Shown one piece after another: positions 15,000 through 24,770 of a DNA stretch of 41,780 nucleotides. The translations under genes and the position numbers were made by a program. The stretch is from Acidimicrobiales bacterium (GTDB lineage: Bacteria; Actinomycetota; Acidimicrobiia; Acidimicrobiales; RAAP-2), in assembly GCA_025362585.1 (NCBI GenBank), contig JANYFR010000003.1:1-41780 (forward strand). The letters are read 5' to 3'. Numbering within the stretch: the first letter of the stretch is position 1; each line of letters starts with the position of its first letter. A model generated the notes under the pieces. The model ran no database searches. It was not told where the DNA came from and worked only from the letters and a program-made list of their open reading frames with translations.

Positions 15000-15563
15000 G
15001 TGGCCCTCGAGGATCTGCAGCACAACTTCCTCACCGGACGTCTCGAGGACGTCGTTCGCTGGGCCCGACGGGCCTCGGTGTGGCCAGCCTCTTTCGGGCT
15101 GGCGTGCTGCGCCATCGAGATGATGGCGACGGGCGGCGCCGATTTCGACATTGCGCGCTTCGGGATGGAGGTCTTTCGAAACTCGCCCCGTCAGGCCGAC
15201 CTCATGATCGTCGCCGGGCGAGTCTCTCAGAAGATGGCGCCGGTGCTGCGTCAGGTGTACGACCAGATGATGGAGCCCAAGTGGGTCATCTCGATGGGCG
15301 TCTGCGCCTCGACCGGGGGCCTCTTCAATAACTACGCAATCGTCCAAGGGGTCGACCAGATTGTGCCCGTGGACGTGTACGCGCCGGGATGTCCCCCGAG
15401 TCCCGAGACCCTGATGCACGCGATCCTCACGCTGCACGAGCAGATCCGCACCGGAGAGATTCTGAAGCGCCGCGTCGAGGATCGTCCGTTGCACCTCGAT
15501 GAGGCCCAGAACCTGTGGACCCCCGAGGTCCCTGTCGCCGTGAGGGTAGGCACGCCGAAGTGA
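15000..15563 (+). CDS. nuoB: NADH-quinone oxidoreductase subunit B
   Basis: A 187-residue peripheral-arm subunit carrying the terminal [4Fe-4S] cluster N2, which passes electrons to quinone. The four ligands are visible: the tandem pair C36-C37 ([16 protein letters not shown]), C102 (MGVCASTGG) and C131 ([10 protein letters not shown]). The GTG start directly follows the nuoA stop. The stop overlaps the nuoC start as GTGA. The length is typical of the family. Confidence 0.96.
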   Translation: MALEDLQHNFLTGRLEDVVRWARRASVWPASFGLACCAIEMMATGGADFDIARFGMEVFRNSPRQADLMIVAGRVSQKMAPVLRQVYDQMMEPKWVISMGVCASTGGLFNNYAIVQGVDQIVPVDVYAPGCPPSPETLMHAILTLHEQIRTGEILKRRVEDRPLHLDEAQNLWTPEVPVAVRVGTPK

Positions 15564-16054
15564 CCTCACTCGCTCCAGTGGCCCCCCCAGGCGTCGTGAC
15601 CTCAACCGGTCTCGCCGCGGACCTGTGCTGTTACCCCACCCGCGAGCAGTACTTCTCCTTGATTGCGTCGTTGAAGTGCGACGGCTTCGAGATGTGCGTC
15701 GACGTCTGCGCCGTTGACTACCTCAACTTCGCCGATCGCTCACTCCCGGACGGGGTGGCGCCCACGCGCTTCGAGGTCGTCACCAATCTGCTCAGCCTGT
15801 CGAAGAAGCAGCGCGTGCGCGTGCGCGTCCAGGCCGGCAACGACCGACCGGAGGTCGACTCGCTCTTCACGCTCTACCCGGGCACCGAGGCCCTGGAGCG
15901 CGAGGCCTTCGACCTGCTCGGCGTGCTCTTCACCAACCACCCCGACATGACGCGGATCTTGATGCCCGAAGAGTGGGAGGGGCACCCACTGCGAAAGGAC
16001 TACGGCGTCGGCAAGGTGCCCGTGCAGTTTAAGGAAGCACCGGGTCCCCGATGA
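15560..16054 (+). CDS. nuoC: NADH-quinone oxidoreductase subunit C
   Basis: A 164-residue 30-kDa-type subunit of the complex I connecting module. The signature block is [20 protein letters not shown] and [20 protein letters not shown]. The GTG at 15560 overlaps the nuoB stop by four bases; upstream in-frame residues belong to nuoB in another frame and lack a ribosome site. It is shorter than many actinobacterial NuoC proteins but keeps the whole core domain. It is separate from nuoD, not fused. Confidence 0.93.
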   Translation: MTSLAPVAPPGVVTSTGLAADLCCYPTREQYFSLIASLKCDGFEMCVDVCAVDYLNFADRSLPDGVAPTRFEVVTNLLSLSKKQRVRVRVQAGNDRPEVDSLFTLYPGTEALEREAFDLLGVLFTNHPDMTRILMPEEWEGHPLRKDYGVGKVPVQFKEAPGPR

Positions 16055-17403
16055 ACGAACCGACCGTGCGGACCGCTGAGCGCATCGAGCTGTTGACGGC
16101 CGAGACCTCCGAGGGTCTCCAGGAGCTCCAGCGTCGCGACTCGACCACGAGTGACGAACTCGGGCGCGAGGTCGGAGCCGTCCTGCGCCTGAAGGGGCTG
16201 ACCCTCGACCCCAACGCCGTCGACTTCGATCGACGCGACGACGAGACGATGATCATCAACATGGGCCCGTCGCACCCCTCGACTCACGGGGTGTTACGAC
16301 TCATGCTCGAACTCGACGGTGAGTTCGTGCTGCGCACCAAGCCGGTGATTGGCTACTTGCACACCGGCATGGAGAAGACGGGTGAGGAGCTCAGCTACAT
16401 CCAGGGCGCGACGAACGTGACGCGGATGGACTACCTGAGCCCGGTGATCAACGAGCTGTGCTACTCCATGGCCGTCGAGAAGCTGCTCGATATCGACGTG
16501 CCCGCCCGGGCGGTGTGGATACGGATGCTGATGAGCGAACTCAATCGCGTCTCGTCGCACCTGGTGTGGATGGCGACCAACGGCATGGATCTCGGGGCGT
16601 CGTCGATGATGATCTACGGACTGCGCGAACGCGAATTGATCCTCGCCTTCTTCGAAAAGACCGCCGGTCTGCGCATGAATCTCAACTACGTGCGTCCGGG
16701 CGGCGTCGCGGCCGACCTGCCCGACGGCTGGCAGGACGACGTGCTGGTCATCTGCGACACGATCTACGCCCGCACCTTCGAGTACGACCAGCTGCTCACC
16801 GGCCAGCCAATCTTTCGTAATCGTATGGTGGGCGTCGCGCCGTTGACCGCCGAAGAGGCCCTCGCGCTCGGCGTGACCGGACCGCTGTTGCGCTCGACCG
16901 GCGTGCCGTGGGACCTGCGTCGCTCGATGCCGTACCTCGCCTACGACCAGGTCGACTTCGACGTGATTGTCGGTACGTTCGGTGACAACTTCGACCGTTA
17001 CGCCATTCGCCTAAACGAAATACGCGAGTCGCTGCGCATCGTGCGCCAGTGCATCGACAAGATGCCCGCCGGTGACTACCGCAGCCAGGACCCGAAGGTC
17101 ACGCCGCCACCGCGCGCGCGCATTGGCGAGTCCATGGAGGCGCTGATCCACCACTTCAAACTCTTTACCGAAGGATTCCACGTGCCACCGGGCGAGGTCT
17201 ACCTGGCGGTCGAGTCACCGCGCGGTGAACTGGGCTGCTACATCGTCGCGGACGGCGGACCCAAGCCCTACCGCCTGCACGTGCGCGGTCCCAGTTTCGT
17301 GAACCTCCAGGCCGTGTCGCTGCTGATGCGTGGTGGTTCGATGTCGGACACCATTACGGTGATCTCGACGATCGACCCGGTGATGGGCGAGGTCGATCGA
17401 TGA
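16051..17403 (+). CDS. nuoD: NADH-quinone oxidoreductase subunit D
   Basis: A 450-residue 49-kDa subunit, related to the large subunit of NiFe hydrogenases, that forms the quinone-binding pocket with NuoB. Conserved parts are INMGPSHPSTHGVLRLMLEL (the His and Ser/Thr near quinone), GYLHTGMEKTGEELSYIQG, MDYLSP and RVSSHLVWMATNGMDLGA. The C-terminal VPPGEVYLAVESPRGELGCY and GGSMSDTITVISTIDPVMGE are complete. A 60-residue N-terminal stretch precedes the core. Overlaps nuoC and nuoE as ATGA. Confidence 0.97.
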   Translation: MNEPTVRTAERIELLTAETSEGLQELQRRDSTTSDELGREVGAVLRLKGLTLDPNAVDFDRRDDETMIINMGPSHPSTHGVLRLMLELDGEFVLRTKPVIGYLHTGMEKTGEELSYIQGATNVTRMDYLSPVINELCYSMAVEKLLDIDVPARAVWIRMLMSELNRVSSHLVWMATNGMDLGASSMMIYGLRERELILAFFEKTAGLRMNLNYVRPGGVAADLPDGWQDDVLVICDTIYARTFEYDQLLTGQPIFRNRMVGVAPLTAEEALALGVTGPLLRSTGVPWDLRRSMPYLAYDQVDFDVIVGTFGDNFDRYAIRLNEIRESLRIVRQCIDKMPAGDYRSQDPKVTPPPRARIGESMEALIHHFKLFTEGFHVPPGEVYLAVESPRGELGCYIVADGGPKPYRLHVRGPSFVNLQAVSLLMRGGSMSDTITVISTIDPVMGEVDR

Positions 17404-18017
17404 GTCACTTCCGCGTCGAGTTTCGCCAGCGCGCCGAGGAGCTCATCGCCCTCTACCCGCGGCCGCGTTCAGCAATGCTGCCGCTCCTGCACCTCGCCCA
17501 GGAGCAGGACGGCTACCTCTCCGGCGAAGCCATCGCCGAAGTCGCCGAACTGACCGGCACGACGAGCGCCGACGTGCGCGGGACGGCGCTGTTCTACGAC
17601 ATGTTCCATCTCGAGCCGGTGGGCCAGTACGTGGTTGCCGTGTGTACCAACATCGCCTGTCTGCTGGCCGGCGGCGTGGAGATGCTCGAACACGCCAGCG
17701 CGACGCTCGGCTGCTCGGTGGGCGCCACGTCGCCCGACGGCCTATTCACGCTCGAGGAGAGCGAGTGCCTCGCCGACTGTGACGTCGCGCCGTGCGTGCA
17801 GGTCAACCACCGCTACGTGCGTACGAACACGCCCGCCGCCTTCGACGCGTTGGTCGAGGACCTGCGCGCCGGTCGACGCGACCACGACGTGCCCCACCAC
17901 GGCACCCTCATTCGGGTCCGTCGCAACGGCGGCCTGCACGCGCCGCGCACCGTGGTGGCCGCGGAGCGCCTCGAGGCCCGCGCGGCCCGCGACGCGCGTG
18001 CGACGGAGACGAAGTAG
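17400..18017 (+). CDS. nuoE: NADH-quinone oxidoreductase subunit E
   Basis: A 205-residue 24-kDa subunit with a thioredoxin-like [2Fe-2S] domain holding cluster N1a. The ligands are C82 and C87 (VCTNIACLLAGG) and C123 and C127 (ESECLADCDVAPC). An N-terminal helical bundle (MLPLLHLAQEQDGYLSGEAI) packs on NuoF. The roughly 45-residue tail after the domain is Arg/Ala/His-rich and not conserved in the family. The ATG overlaps the nuoD stop and the TAG overlaps the nuoF GTG by one base. Confidence 0.95.
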   Translation: MSHFRVEFRQRAEELIALYPRPRSAMLPLLHLAQEQDGYLSGEAIAEVAELTGTTSADVRGTALFYDMFHLEPVGQYVVAVCTNIACLLAGGVEMLEHASATLGCSVGATSPDGLFTLEESECLADCDVAPCVQVNHRYVRTNTPAAFDALVEDLRAGRRDHDVPHHGTLIRVRRNGGLHAPRTVVAAERLEARAARDARATETK

Positions 18018-19321
18018 TGGCCACGCTGAGCGCGCCGCGCATCGTCACCTCGCGCGCCGAGTTCGCCGACTCGTACACGATGTCGCGCTACCTCGCGACG
18101 GGCGGTTACGTTGCCTTGCGCAAGGCCCTCACGATGTTCCCCGAGGAGGTCGCGGCCGAAGTGGACGAGGCGTCGCTCCTCGGTCGAGGCGGCGCCGGGT
18201 TTCCCGCGGGTCGTAAGTGGTCGATGCTGCGCAAGGCTCCGGTCTCCTACCTCGTCGTCAACGGCGACGAGTCCGAACCCGCGACCTTCAAGGACCACTT
18301 CCTCGTCGAACGGGACCCGCACCAACTGATTGAGGGGATCGTCATCGCCGCCTACGCGCTCCAGGTCACCCAGGCCTTCCTCTTTATGCGCGGCGAGTTC
18401 GCCCTCGGTCTCGAGCGCGTCCAGCAGGCCGTCAATGACGCCTACGACCACGGCGCCCTCGGCGCCAAGATCTTCGGCTCGAACTTCTCGCTCGACATCG
18501 TCGTGCACCCCGGGGCCGGCGCCTACATCTGCGGCGAAGAGACGTCGCTCATCGAAGCGCTCGAGGGCAAGCGCGGCTTTCCCCGCATCAAGCCGCCGTT
18601 CTTCCCCGCCGTGACCGGCCTCTACGGCGAGCCGACGGTCGTCAACAACGTCGAGACGATGTCGAACCTTCCCTGGATTGTCGAGAACGGGGGAGCGGCC
18701 TTCGCGGCGCTCGGCGCCGGTCGCTCGACCGGTACCCGGCTCTTCGCCCTGGCCGGTCGGGTGCGCAATCCCGGCGTCTACGAGGTCGAGATGGTGAAGA
18801 ACACGTTTCGCGACCTCATCTACGATCCCGCGTTCGGCGGCGGCGTGATCGGCGACGCCGCCATCAAGGCCATCATCCCCGGCGGCGTCTCGGCGCCGTG
18901 GTTCGGGCCCGATCTCCTCGACCTGCCCCTCGGCCAGGACGAGGTCGCCGAGAAGGGGTCGATGCTCGGTTCGGGCTCGATCGTCGTGCTCGATGAGACG
19001 ACGTGCGTCGTGCGCGCCGCGTGGCGCATCACCAAGTTCTTCGCGCGCGAGTCCTGCGGTCAGTGCACCCCGTGCCGTGAAGGTTCGGGCTGGATCGAGC
19101 GGGTCATGTACCGGCTCGAGCACGGCGGGGGACGACTCGAGGACATTGACCTCCTGCTCGATCTCTGTGACAACATCGCCCCGGGCCTGACCTGGCCGCC
19201 CCAGCAGACGACCATCTGCGTACTCGGCCCGTCGATCCCCTCGTCGGTCCACTCGGCGATCCAGATGTTCCGCGACGACTTCGTCGCGCACGTCGAGCAC
19301 GGCGGCTGCCCCCATGACTGA
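18017..19321 (+). CDS. nuoF: NADH-quinone oxidoreductase subunit F
   Basis: A 434-residue 51-kDa subunit, the NADH-oxidising entry point with FMN and cluster N3. The NADH/FMN motif LLGRGGAGFPAGRKWSML lies around residues 55-70. VVNGDESEPATFKDHFLVER and YICGEETSLIEALEGKRGFP follow. The N3 ligands are C347, C350 and C353 (ESCGQCTPCREGSGW) plus C401 (TTICVLGPS). It starts at a GTG one base into the nuoE stop; an apparent upstream extension lies within nuoE in another frame. It overlaps nuoG by eight bases, the largest overlap in the operon. Confidence 0.97.
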   Translation: MATLSAPRIVTSRAEFADSYTMSRYLATGGYVALRKALTMFPEEVAAEVDEASLLGRGGAGFPAGRKWSMLRKAPVSYLVVNGDESEPATFKDHFLVERDPHQLIEGIVIAAYALQVTQAFLFMRGEFALGLERVQQAVNDAYDHGALGAKIFGSNFSLDIVVHPGAGAYICGEETSLIEALEGKRGFPRIKPPFFPAVTGLYGEPTVVNNVETMSNLPWIVENGGAAFAALGAGRSTGTRLFALAGRVRNPGVYEVEMVKNTFRDLIYDPAFGGGVIGDAAIKAIIPGGVSAPWFGPDLLDLPLGQDEVAEKGSMLGSGSIVVLDETTCVVRAAWRITKFFARESCGQCTPCREGSGWIERVMYRLEHGGGRLEDIDLLLDLCDNIAPGLTWPPQQTTICVLGPSIPSSVHSAIQMFRDDFVAHVEHGGCPHD

Positions 19322-21920
19322 CGTCATCAAGTCCTCGGTGACGATCACCGTCAACGGTCGAGCGGTGGAGGCGCGCCCCGGCGAACTCTTGATTGAGGCG
19401 GCCGAGCGGGCCGGCACCTACGTGCCGCGTTTCTGCTACCACCCGCGCATGGAGCCGGTGGGAATCTGTCGCATGTGCCTCGTCGAGGTCGACGGGCCCC
19501 GCGGCGCCACGCTCCAACCGGCCTGCTTTTTGAAAGTGAACGACGGCATGAACGTCGTGACTGACTCGGAGAAGGTGAAGAAGGCCCAGGATGGCGTCCT
19601 CGAGTTTCTCCTCGCGAACCACCCCCTCGACTGCCCCGTCTGTGACAAGGGTGGCGAGTGCCCGCTCCAGGACCAGACCCTGGCGCACGGTTCGGGTGAG
19701 ACTCGCTTCGTCGAGGAGAAGCGTCACTTCGTCAAGCCCGTCGAAATCGGCGAACTCGTGCTGCTCGACCGCGAACGGTGCATCCAGTGCGCGCGCTGCA
19801 CGAGGTTCGCGAGCGACGTCGCCGGTGACGCCCAGATTGCCTTCGCCGGGCGCGGCGACCTGATCGAGGTCGCGCCGTCCCCGACCCAGCCCTTCGACTC
19901 GGTCTTCTCCGGCAACACCGTGCAGATCTGCCCCGTGGGGGCCCTGACCGCCAAGCCCTACCGCTTCAGCGCGCGGCCCTGGGACCTCGAACAGGTGGAG
20001 AGCACGTGCACCACGTGCGCGGTCGGCTGTCGCGTCGCCGTGCAGTCGTCGGGCAACCGACTGAGCCGGGTGCTTGGCGTCGACAGCGACCCCGTCAACC
20101 ACGGGTGGCTCTGCGACAAGGGCCGCTTCACCCTCGACTCGGTCGACGGCAACGAGGCGTCGAGCGATCCCCTTCAGGCGTCGACGCGCATTACTGAGCC
20201 AATGGTGCGCCGCGACGGCGTGCTCACGGCCGTCAGTTGGGGCGAGGCGCTCGCCGCCGCGGCGCGACTCCTGCGCGCGGCGGCCGCGACCCCCAATGGC
20301 GTCGGTGCCATTGGTGGGGCGGCGCTGACCAACGAGGGCGCCTTCGCGTGGGAGCGGTTCCTTCGCGGCGTGCTCGGCACCGACCACCTCGACGCCCAGT
20401 ACGGCGACGGCCTCGACGCGGCGCTCCTGCAGTCCCTGCCCGCGGCCACCATCGACGAGGCCGCCGGTGCGCCCGTCGTACTGACGCTGACGGGTGACCT
20501 GCGCGAAGAGCTGCCAATCCTGTTCCTGCGACTTCGCGAGAGCGCCGTGCGCTACCACCGCGACATCGTCGAGCTGGCCTATGGCGCCAGCGCGCTTCGG
20601 GCGGTCGCGCGCGTCTCGCTGCCGGTTCGTCCCGGCGAAACGCATCTGCTGGTCGAGTCGCTCACCCGAGCGGACGGGGGCGTGCCCCACGAGTCCGTCG
20701 TGCACGAAGGCGACCTCAACGCGGCTCGACGCCTGATTGGCGAGACCGGTGAGGGCCTCGTCGTCATCGTTGGACGGGCGAACCTCGCCGAGGACGCGTC
20801 GGTGATCGAGACCGCGATTCGAACTATCGCCGAGCGCTTGCCCCGGGCGAAGTTTCTGCCGGCCCTGCGCCGTTCGAACGTGCGAGGGGCTCTCGATATG
20901 GGCCTCAGCCCGCAGCTGCGCCCCGGACGGGGCTACGACGCCTCGTCGAACGGGCGCGACACGCTGGCCCAACTCGAGGCGCTGCGCTCGGGCGAGCAAC
21001 GTGCGCTCGTCTTGCTCGGGGGAGGCCTCCTCGGCAACGTCCTCGACGTCGCCGGCGCCCGGGAGGCGCTCGAGGCGGCCGAGGTCGTCGTAGTCACCGG
21101 CCACGGTGGGGCCTCCCTCGCCTACGCCGACGTTGTCCTGCCGGCCGCCGTCCAGCACGAGCGCACCGGCACCGTCACCAACATCGAGGGTCGCGTCACC
21201 GCCGTCGCCGCGAAGGTCGTGGCCCCCGGTTCGGCGTGGCCCGACGTCGCCATCGCCGCCGAGCTCGCCGAGGAGTTCGGCCAGCACCTCGGACTGACCT
21301 CCGTTGAACAGGCCGCCAAAGCCCTCGAGGACGCGACCGGCTACCCGGCACTGTCGGCGTTGCACGACGCGACCTCCGACGGAATCCTGGTGGGGCGCGA
21401 ACACGATCGAGTGGCGCGCCGTCCCCTCGACCCGATGGCCTTTCCCGGGATCCGCTCGACCGAGACCGTCGGCCTCGGCGCCCACACCGGCGCGACGTCG
21501 TTCGTGTCGGCCTCGGCGGCCCCGGCACCCGCTCGAGCGCTGCTCGAGCGGGTGCGCGCGGGACGGGGCGCGAACGTGCCCCTCGCCGACGCCTACTCCC
21601 TGCGCGTCAACCTCTCCCGCCGGCTCTACGACAACGGCATCGCCATGCAGGGTTCGCCGGCGCTCGCCAACCTGCGCGCCGTCGCGGTGCTGCGCCTCAA
21701 CCACTTCGACCTCGACCGTCTGGGCGTCGTCACCGGAGACGCCGTGAACGTCGTGGGAGTTCGAGGCGCGACGCGCCTGAGCGTCGCCCTCGACGACGCG
21801 GTGCCGCGCGGTACGACCGAGGTCGCCTTTGGCGCGCTCGACGCCGCCGGTGACGACGTGCTGCGCCCGATCCTCGATTGCCGTCAGGTCGTCTCCCAGG
21901 TTCGACTGGAGACCAAGTGA
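19314..21920 (+). CDS. nuoG: NADH-quinone oxidoreductase subunit G
   Basis: An 868-residue subunit bearing most of the electron wire. N-terminal [2Fe-2S] N1b ligands are C41, C52, C55 and C71. N5 has the His-plus-three-Cys pattern H103, C107, C110, C116. N4 has C156, C159, C162 and C206. The optional off-path cluster N7 also appears to have all its ligands (C232, C235, C239, C267). The remaining 600 residues are the vestigial molybdopterin-oxidoreductase domain, which no longer binds a molybdenum cofactor and is quite divergent here. The ATG at 19314 lies inside the end of nuoF. The stop overlaps nuoH as GTGA. Confidence 0.96.
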   Translation: MTDVIKSSVTITVNGRAVEARPGELLIEAAERAGTYVPRFCYHPRMEPVGICRMCLVEVDGPRGATLQPACFLKVNDGMNVVTDSEKVKKAQDGVLEFLLANHPLDCPVCDKGGECPLQDQTLAHGSGETRFVEEKRHFVKPVEIGELVLLDRERCIQCARCTRFASDVAGDAQIAFAGRGDLIEVAPSPTQPFDSVFSGNTVQICPVGALTAKPYRFSARPWDLEQVESTCTTCAVGCRVAVQSSGNRLSRVLGVDSDPVNHGWLCDKGRFTLDSVDGNEASSDPLQASTRITEPMVRRDGVLTAVSWGEALAAAARLLRAAAATPNGVGAIGGAALTNEGAFAWERFLRGVLGTDHLDAQYGDGLDAALLQSLPAATIDEAAGAPVVLTLTGDLREELPILFLRLRESAVRYHRDIVELAYGASALRAVARVSLPVRPGETHLLVESLTRADGGVPHESVVHEGDLNAARRLIGETGEGLVVIVGRANLAEDASVIETAIRTIAERLPRAKFLPALRRSNVRGALDMGLSPQLRPGRGYDASSNGRDTLAQLEALRSGEQRALVLLGGGLLGNVLDVAGAREALEAAEVVVVTGHGGASLAYADVVLPAAVQHERTGTVTNIEGRVTAVAAKVVAPGSAWPDVAIAAELAEEFGQHLGLTSVEQAAKALEDATGYPALSALHDATSDGILVGREHDRVARRPLDPMAFPGIRSTETVGLGAHTGATSFVSASAAPAPARALLERVRAGRGANVPLADAYSLRVNLSRRLYDNGIAMQGSPALANLRAVAVLRLNHFDLDRLGVVTGDAVNVVGVRGATRLSVALDDAVPRGTTEVAFGALDAAGDDVLRPILDCRQVVSQVRLETK

Positions 21921-23152
21921 CCTGGGTCGCGTCGGTCGACCCGCTCTTCGCCCACGGGGTCACGTGGGTGGTAGCGCTGATCGTCGCTATCAAGGTCCTG
22001 GCGGGCTTCTCCATGCTGATGGGCGGCGTCATCTTGATGATCTGGTTCGAGCGCAAGGCGATCTCGGACATGCAGAGTCGCATTGGGCCCCAGCGGTGGG
22101 GTCCCTTCGGACTGCTGCAGACTCTCGCCGACGGCCTCAAGTTGATCCTGAAAGAGGACCTGGTGCCGGCCCAGGCCGACCGCTTCGTCTTCAAATTGGC
22201 ACCGTACCTCGTCTTGTTGCCGGCCCTCGTGACCTTCGCGATCATCCCGATCGGCGGGACGTTGACGATCGCGGGACACCCGGTGATGCTCCAGGTGGTC
22301 AACCCCCCGATGGGGATTCTCGTGATGCTCGCGATGTCGGGCATCTCGGTCTACGGCGTCATGCTCGCGGGTTGGGCGTCGGGCTCGAAGTACCCGATGC
22401 TCTCCTCGGTGCGCGCGAGCGCCCAGATGATCAGCTACGAGGCGGCCCTCGGTATGACCATCGTCACCATCGTGCTCGCGACCGGTTCACTGTCGTTGCA
22501 CAACATCGTCGCCTCCCAGGCGGGCGGCGTCTGGCACTGGAACATCATTCGTCTCGGCGTCGTGCCGTTCGTGGTCTTCATTATCGCGATCACCGCCGAA
22601 CTCAACCGGCCCCCCTTCGACGTCGTCGAAGCCGAGAGCGAGCTCGTCGGTGGCTTCCACACCGAGTACTCGTCGTTTCGCTTCGCGATCTTCTTCCTCG
22701 CCGAGTACATGAACACGATCACCATGTCGGCGATCATCGTGACCCTCTTCCTCGGTGGGCCGGCCGGGTGGATCCCCAACGTGTCGCACCTGCGTTTTCT
22801 CTTTCCGATTGCCTGGTTCCTCGTGAAGACCGTCGGCTTCGCCTTCTGCTACATCTGGTTTCGCGCGTCGTTGCCGCGGTTTCGCTACGACCAGTTGATG
22901 GACCTCGGCTGGAAGCGCCTGATTCCGCTCAGTCTCGGGTGGATGCTGATTGTGGCAGGCTTCCTCGTCGCGCGGGGCTGGGGTTTCATCATGGCCGCCG
23001 CCGTCGTGCTCGCCTGGACGTTCCTCAGTCGGGCCTTCGAACTGGGCCAGAGTCGCGAATCCGGTCCCGACTCGGTGCTGCCGGTCGTGGGCGAACGGCC
23101 GCTGCCCGGCGCCCGACTGCGCTCGATGACCAACGACGAGGAGGAGAAGTGA
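21917..23152 (+). CDS. nuoH: NADH-quinone oxidoreductase subunit H
   Basis: A 411-residue membrane subunit (ND1 type) with about eight helices that forms the lipid-facing entrance for quinone. The hallmark loop is WFERKAISDMQSRIGPQRWG, and PFGLLQTLADGLKLILKEDL follows. The acidic loop AELNRPPFDVVEAESELVGG and TEYSSFRFAIFFLAEYMNT carry the E-channel residues. A 50-residue hydrophilic C-terminal tail follows the last helix. The GTG start overlaps the nuoG stop as GTGA. Confidence 0.97.
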   Translation: MTWVASVDPLFAHGVTWVVALIVAIKVLAGFSMLMGGVILMIWFERKAISDMQSRIGPQRWGPFGLLQTLADGLKLILKEDLVPAQADRFVFKLAPYLVLLPALVTFAIIPIGGTLTIAGHPVMLQVVNPPMGILVMLAMSGISVYGVMLAGWASGSKYPMLSSVRASAQMISYEAALGMTIVTIVLATGSLSLHNIVASQAGGVWHWNIIRLGVVPFVVFIIAITAELNRPPFDVVEAESELVGGFHTEYSSFRFAIFFLAEYMNTITMSAIIVTLFLGGPAGWIPNVSHLRFLFPIAWFLVKTVGFAFCYIWFRASLPRFRYDQLMDLGWKRLIPLSLGWMLIVAGFLVARGWGFIMAAAVVLAWTFLSRAFELGQSRESGPDSVLPVVGERPLPGARLRSMTNDEEEK

Positions 23153-23898
23153 GCAGTCCCCTCAGCTTCTTTGGCGGTCTGAAATTGACGCTCCAGCACA
23201 TGGCGCGCCCGACGGTCACCACGAGCTACCCCCAAGCCAAGCGGCCCAAGCAGCCCCGCCAGCACGGTCGTCACGTCCTCAACCGCTACGAAGACGGCAT
23301 GGAGAAGTGCATTGGCTGCGAGCTGTGCGCGGGCGTCTGCCCGGTCAACTGCATCTACGTGCGCGGCCTCGACAATCCACCCGACCACCCGGTCAGTCCC
23401 GGCGAGCGCTACGGCTACGTCTACGAGATTAACTACCTGCGCTGCATCCACTGCGACCTCTGCGTCGAGGCCTGCCCGACCCAGGCGATCACCGAATCAA
23501 AGATGTTCGAGTTCTCCTTCACCAACCGGGCCGACGCCATCTACACCAAGGCCGAACTACTGGTGGACGACCAGGGCTACCCCCAGCGACTGCCGTGGGA
23601 GGACTGGCGTGAGGGCGAGGCCGCGATGACCGGGGGCTGGATGCGCGCCACGTCGCCGTCGGGCGACGCCGCCTACGAGGGCGTCGTCCAGTGGACCGGC
23701 GACTTAGGCGTGGGCGTGCGCGCCCCCGAGGGTGGCCAGTCCGAGCACCGCGACGACGTCGCGACCGGCTCGAAGCAGATTCGCGAGGTCTTCCCCAAGC
23801 ACCTCGAGCCCGAGGACGTGCCGCTCGGGTTGCGCGGAGTGCCGGGCCTGATGAAGAGCGTCCGCGAGAAGATGCCGCGCCGGAGGCGTGCAACGTGA
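23149..23898 (+). CDS. nuoI: NADH-quinone oxidoreductase subunit I
   Basis: A 249-residue ferredoxin-like subunit holding two [4Fe-4S] clusters, N6a and N6b. The ligand sets are C54, C57, C60, C64 (KCIGCELCAGVCPVNCIYV) and C99, C102, C105, C109 (RCIHCDLCVEACPTQAIT). The amphipathic N-terminus (LSFFGGLKLTLQHMARPTVT) anchors it to the membrane arm. The hydrophilic C-terminal extension after about residue 150 makes it longer than the usual 160-200 residues. The GTG start overlaps the nuoH stop as GTGA. Confidence 0.96.
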   Translation: MSSPLSFFGGLKLTLQHMARPTVTTSYPQAKRPKQPRQHGRHVLNRYEDGMEKCIGCELCAGVCPVNCIYVRGLDNPPDHPVSPGERYGYVYEINYLRCIHCDLCVEACPTQAITESKMFEFSFTNRADAIYTKAELLVDDQGYPQRLPWEDWREGEAAMTGGWMRATSPSGDAAYEGVVQWTGDLGVGVRAPEGGQSEHRDDVATGSKQIREVFPKHLEPEDVPLGLRGVPGLMKSVREKMPRRRRAT

Positions 23899-24467
23899 TC
23901 GCCGGAGCGTACGCCGTGCCGAGCGTCCTGATCTTCGTGACCTGCGTCGTCCTGATCCTGGTGGGGGCGGTCGGGGTCATCACCGTGAAGAACCCGGTGC
24001 ACGCCGCCCTCAGCCTCATTTTGACCTTGCTCGGCGTCGCGGTCGCCTTCGTCGCCCAGTCGGCTGACTTTCTCGCCGCGGTCCAGATCATTGTCTACGC
24101 CGGCGCCATCGTCGTGCTCTTTCTCTTCGTGATCATGTTCCTCGGTGTCGACACCCGGCGCCACGTCGAGATCGAACCGCTCGTGGGCCAGCGCGCCTTC
24201 GCCGCCGTCGGCGTGGTCGTCACCGTGGGCGGGCTGATCACCTTGATGGCGAAGTCGCACTGGGTGAGCGGCGCGCTCTCGGTCTCGAACGGCGGCCAGC
24301 CGATCGCCACGGGCCAGGGCAACGTGCAGCAGCTCGGCACCGCGGTCTTCACCACCTACCTCTTCGCCTTCGAGGCCACGGCCGCGCTGCTGATCATCGC
24401 GGTCGTCGGCGCGGTGCTGCTGGCGCGTCGCGAGCGCGCCGTCGCGAGCGAGGACGTCGGCTCGTGA
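23895..24467 (+). CDS. nuoJ: NADH-quinone oxidoreductase subunit J
   Basis: A 190-residue membrane subunit (ND6 type) with five predicted helices. The conserved third-helix region [20 protein letters not shown] carries the pi-bulge Tyr-Ala-Gly motif, followed by [32 protein letters not shown] lies in helix two. The GTG at 23895 overlaps the nuoI stop as GTGA, and its own stop overlaps nuoK the same way. Confidence 0.95.
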   Translation: MIAGAYAVPSVLIFVTCVVLILVGAVGVITVKNPVHAALSLILTLLGVAVAFVAQSADFLAAVQIIVYAGAIVVLFLFVIMFLGVDTRRHVEIEPLVGQRAFAAVGVVVTVGGLITLMAKSHWVSGALSVSNGGQPIATGQGNVQQLGTAVFTTYLFAFEATAALLIIAVVGAVLLARRERAVASEDVGS

Positions 24468-24769
24468 ACGTCCCCGCCGCGTGGTACCTGATCCTCGCCG
24501 CCGTCCTCTTCGGCATCGGCGCGTTCGGGGTGCTGACTCGTCGCAGCGCACTGATCATCCTGATGTGCGTGGAACTGATGCTGAACGCGGTCAATCTCAC
24601 TTTCGTCACGTTCTCGCGCACGTTGAGTGACATCAGCGGCCAGGCGATTGTCTTCTTCGTCATGGTCGTCGCCGCGGCGGAGGTCACGATCGGCCTCGGA
24701 ATCGTCGTCGCCGTCTTTCGGCGTCGTTCGTCGACGTCGGTCGACGAGCTCGCGGAGTTGAAGGGCTGA
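24464..24769 (+). CDS. nuoK: NADH-quinone oxidoreductase subunit K
   Basis: A 101-residue subunit (ND4L type, MrpC-like) with three helices. The buried glutamates of the proton path are in [20 protein letters not shown] and [20 protein letters not shown]. The length is exactly that expected. The GTG start overlaps nuoJ; nuoL begins one base after the stop. Confidence 0.96.
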   Translation: MNVPAAWYLILAAVLFGIGAFGVLTRRSALIILMCVELMLNAVNLTFVTFSRTLSDISGQAIVFFVMVVAAAEVTIGLGIVVAVFRRRSSTSVDELAELKG

Positions 24770-24770
24770 G

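Noticed and set aside
19104-21704. 866-codon minus-strand frame opposite nuoG
   Set aside because: The opposite strand carries nuoG with all cluster ligands; the antisense frame has only biased composition.
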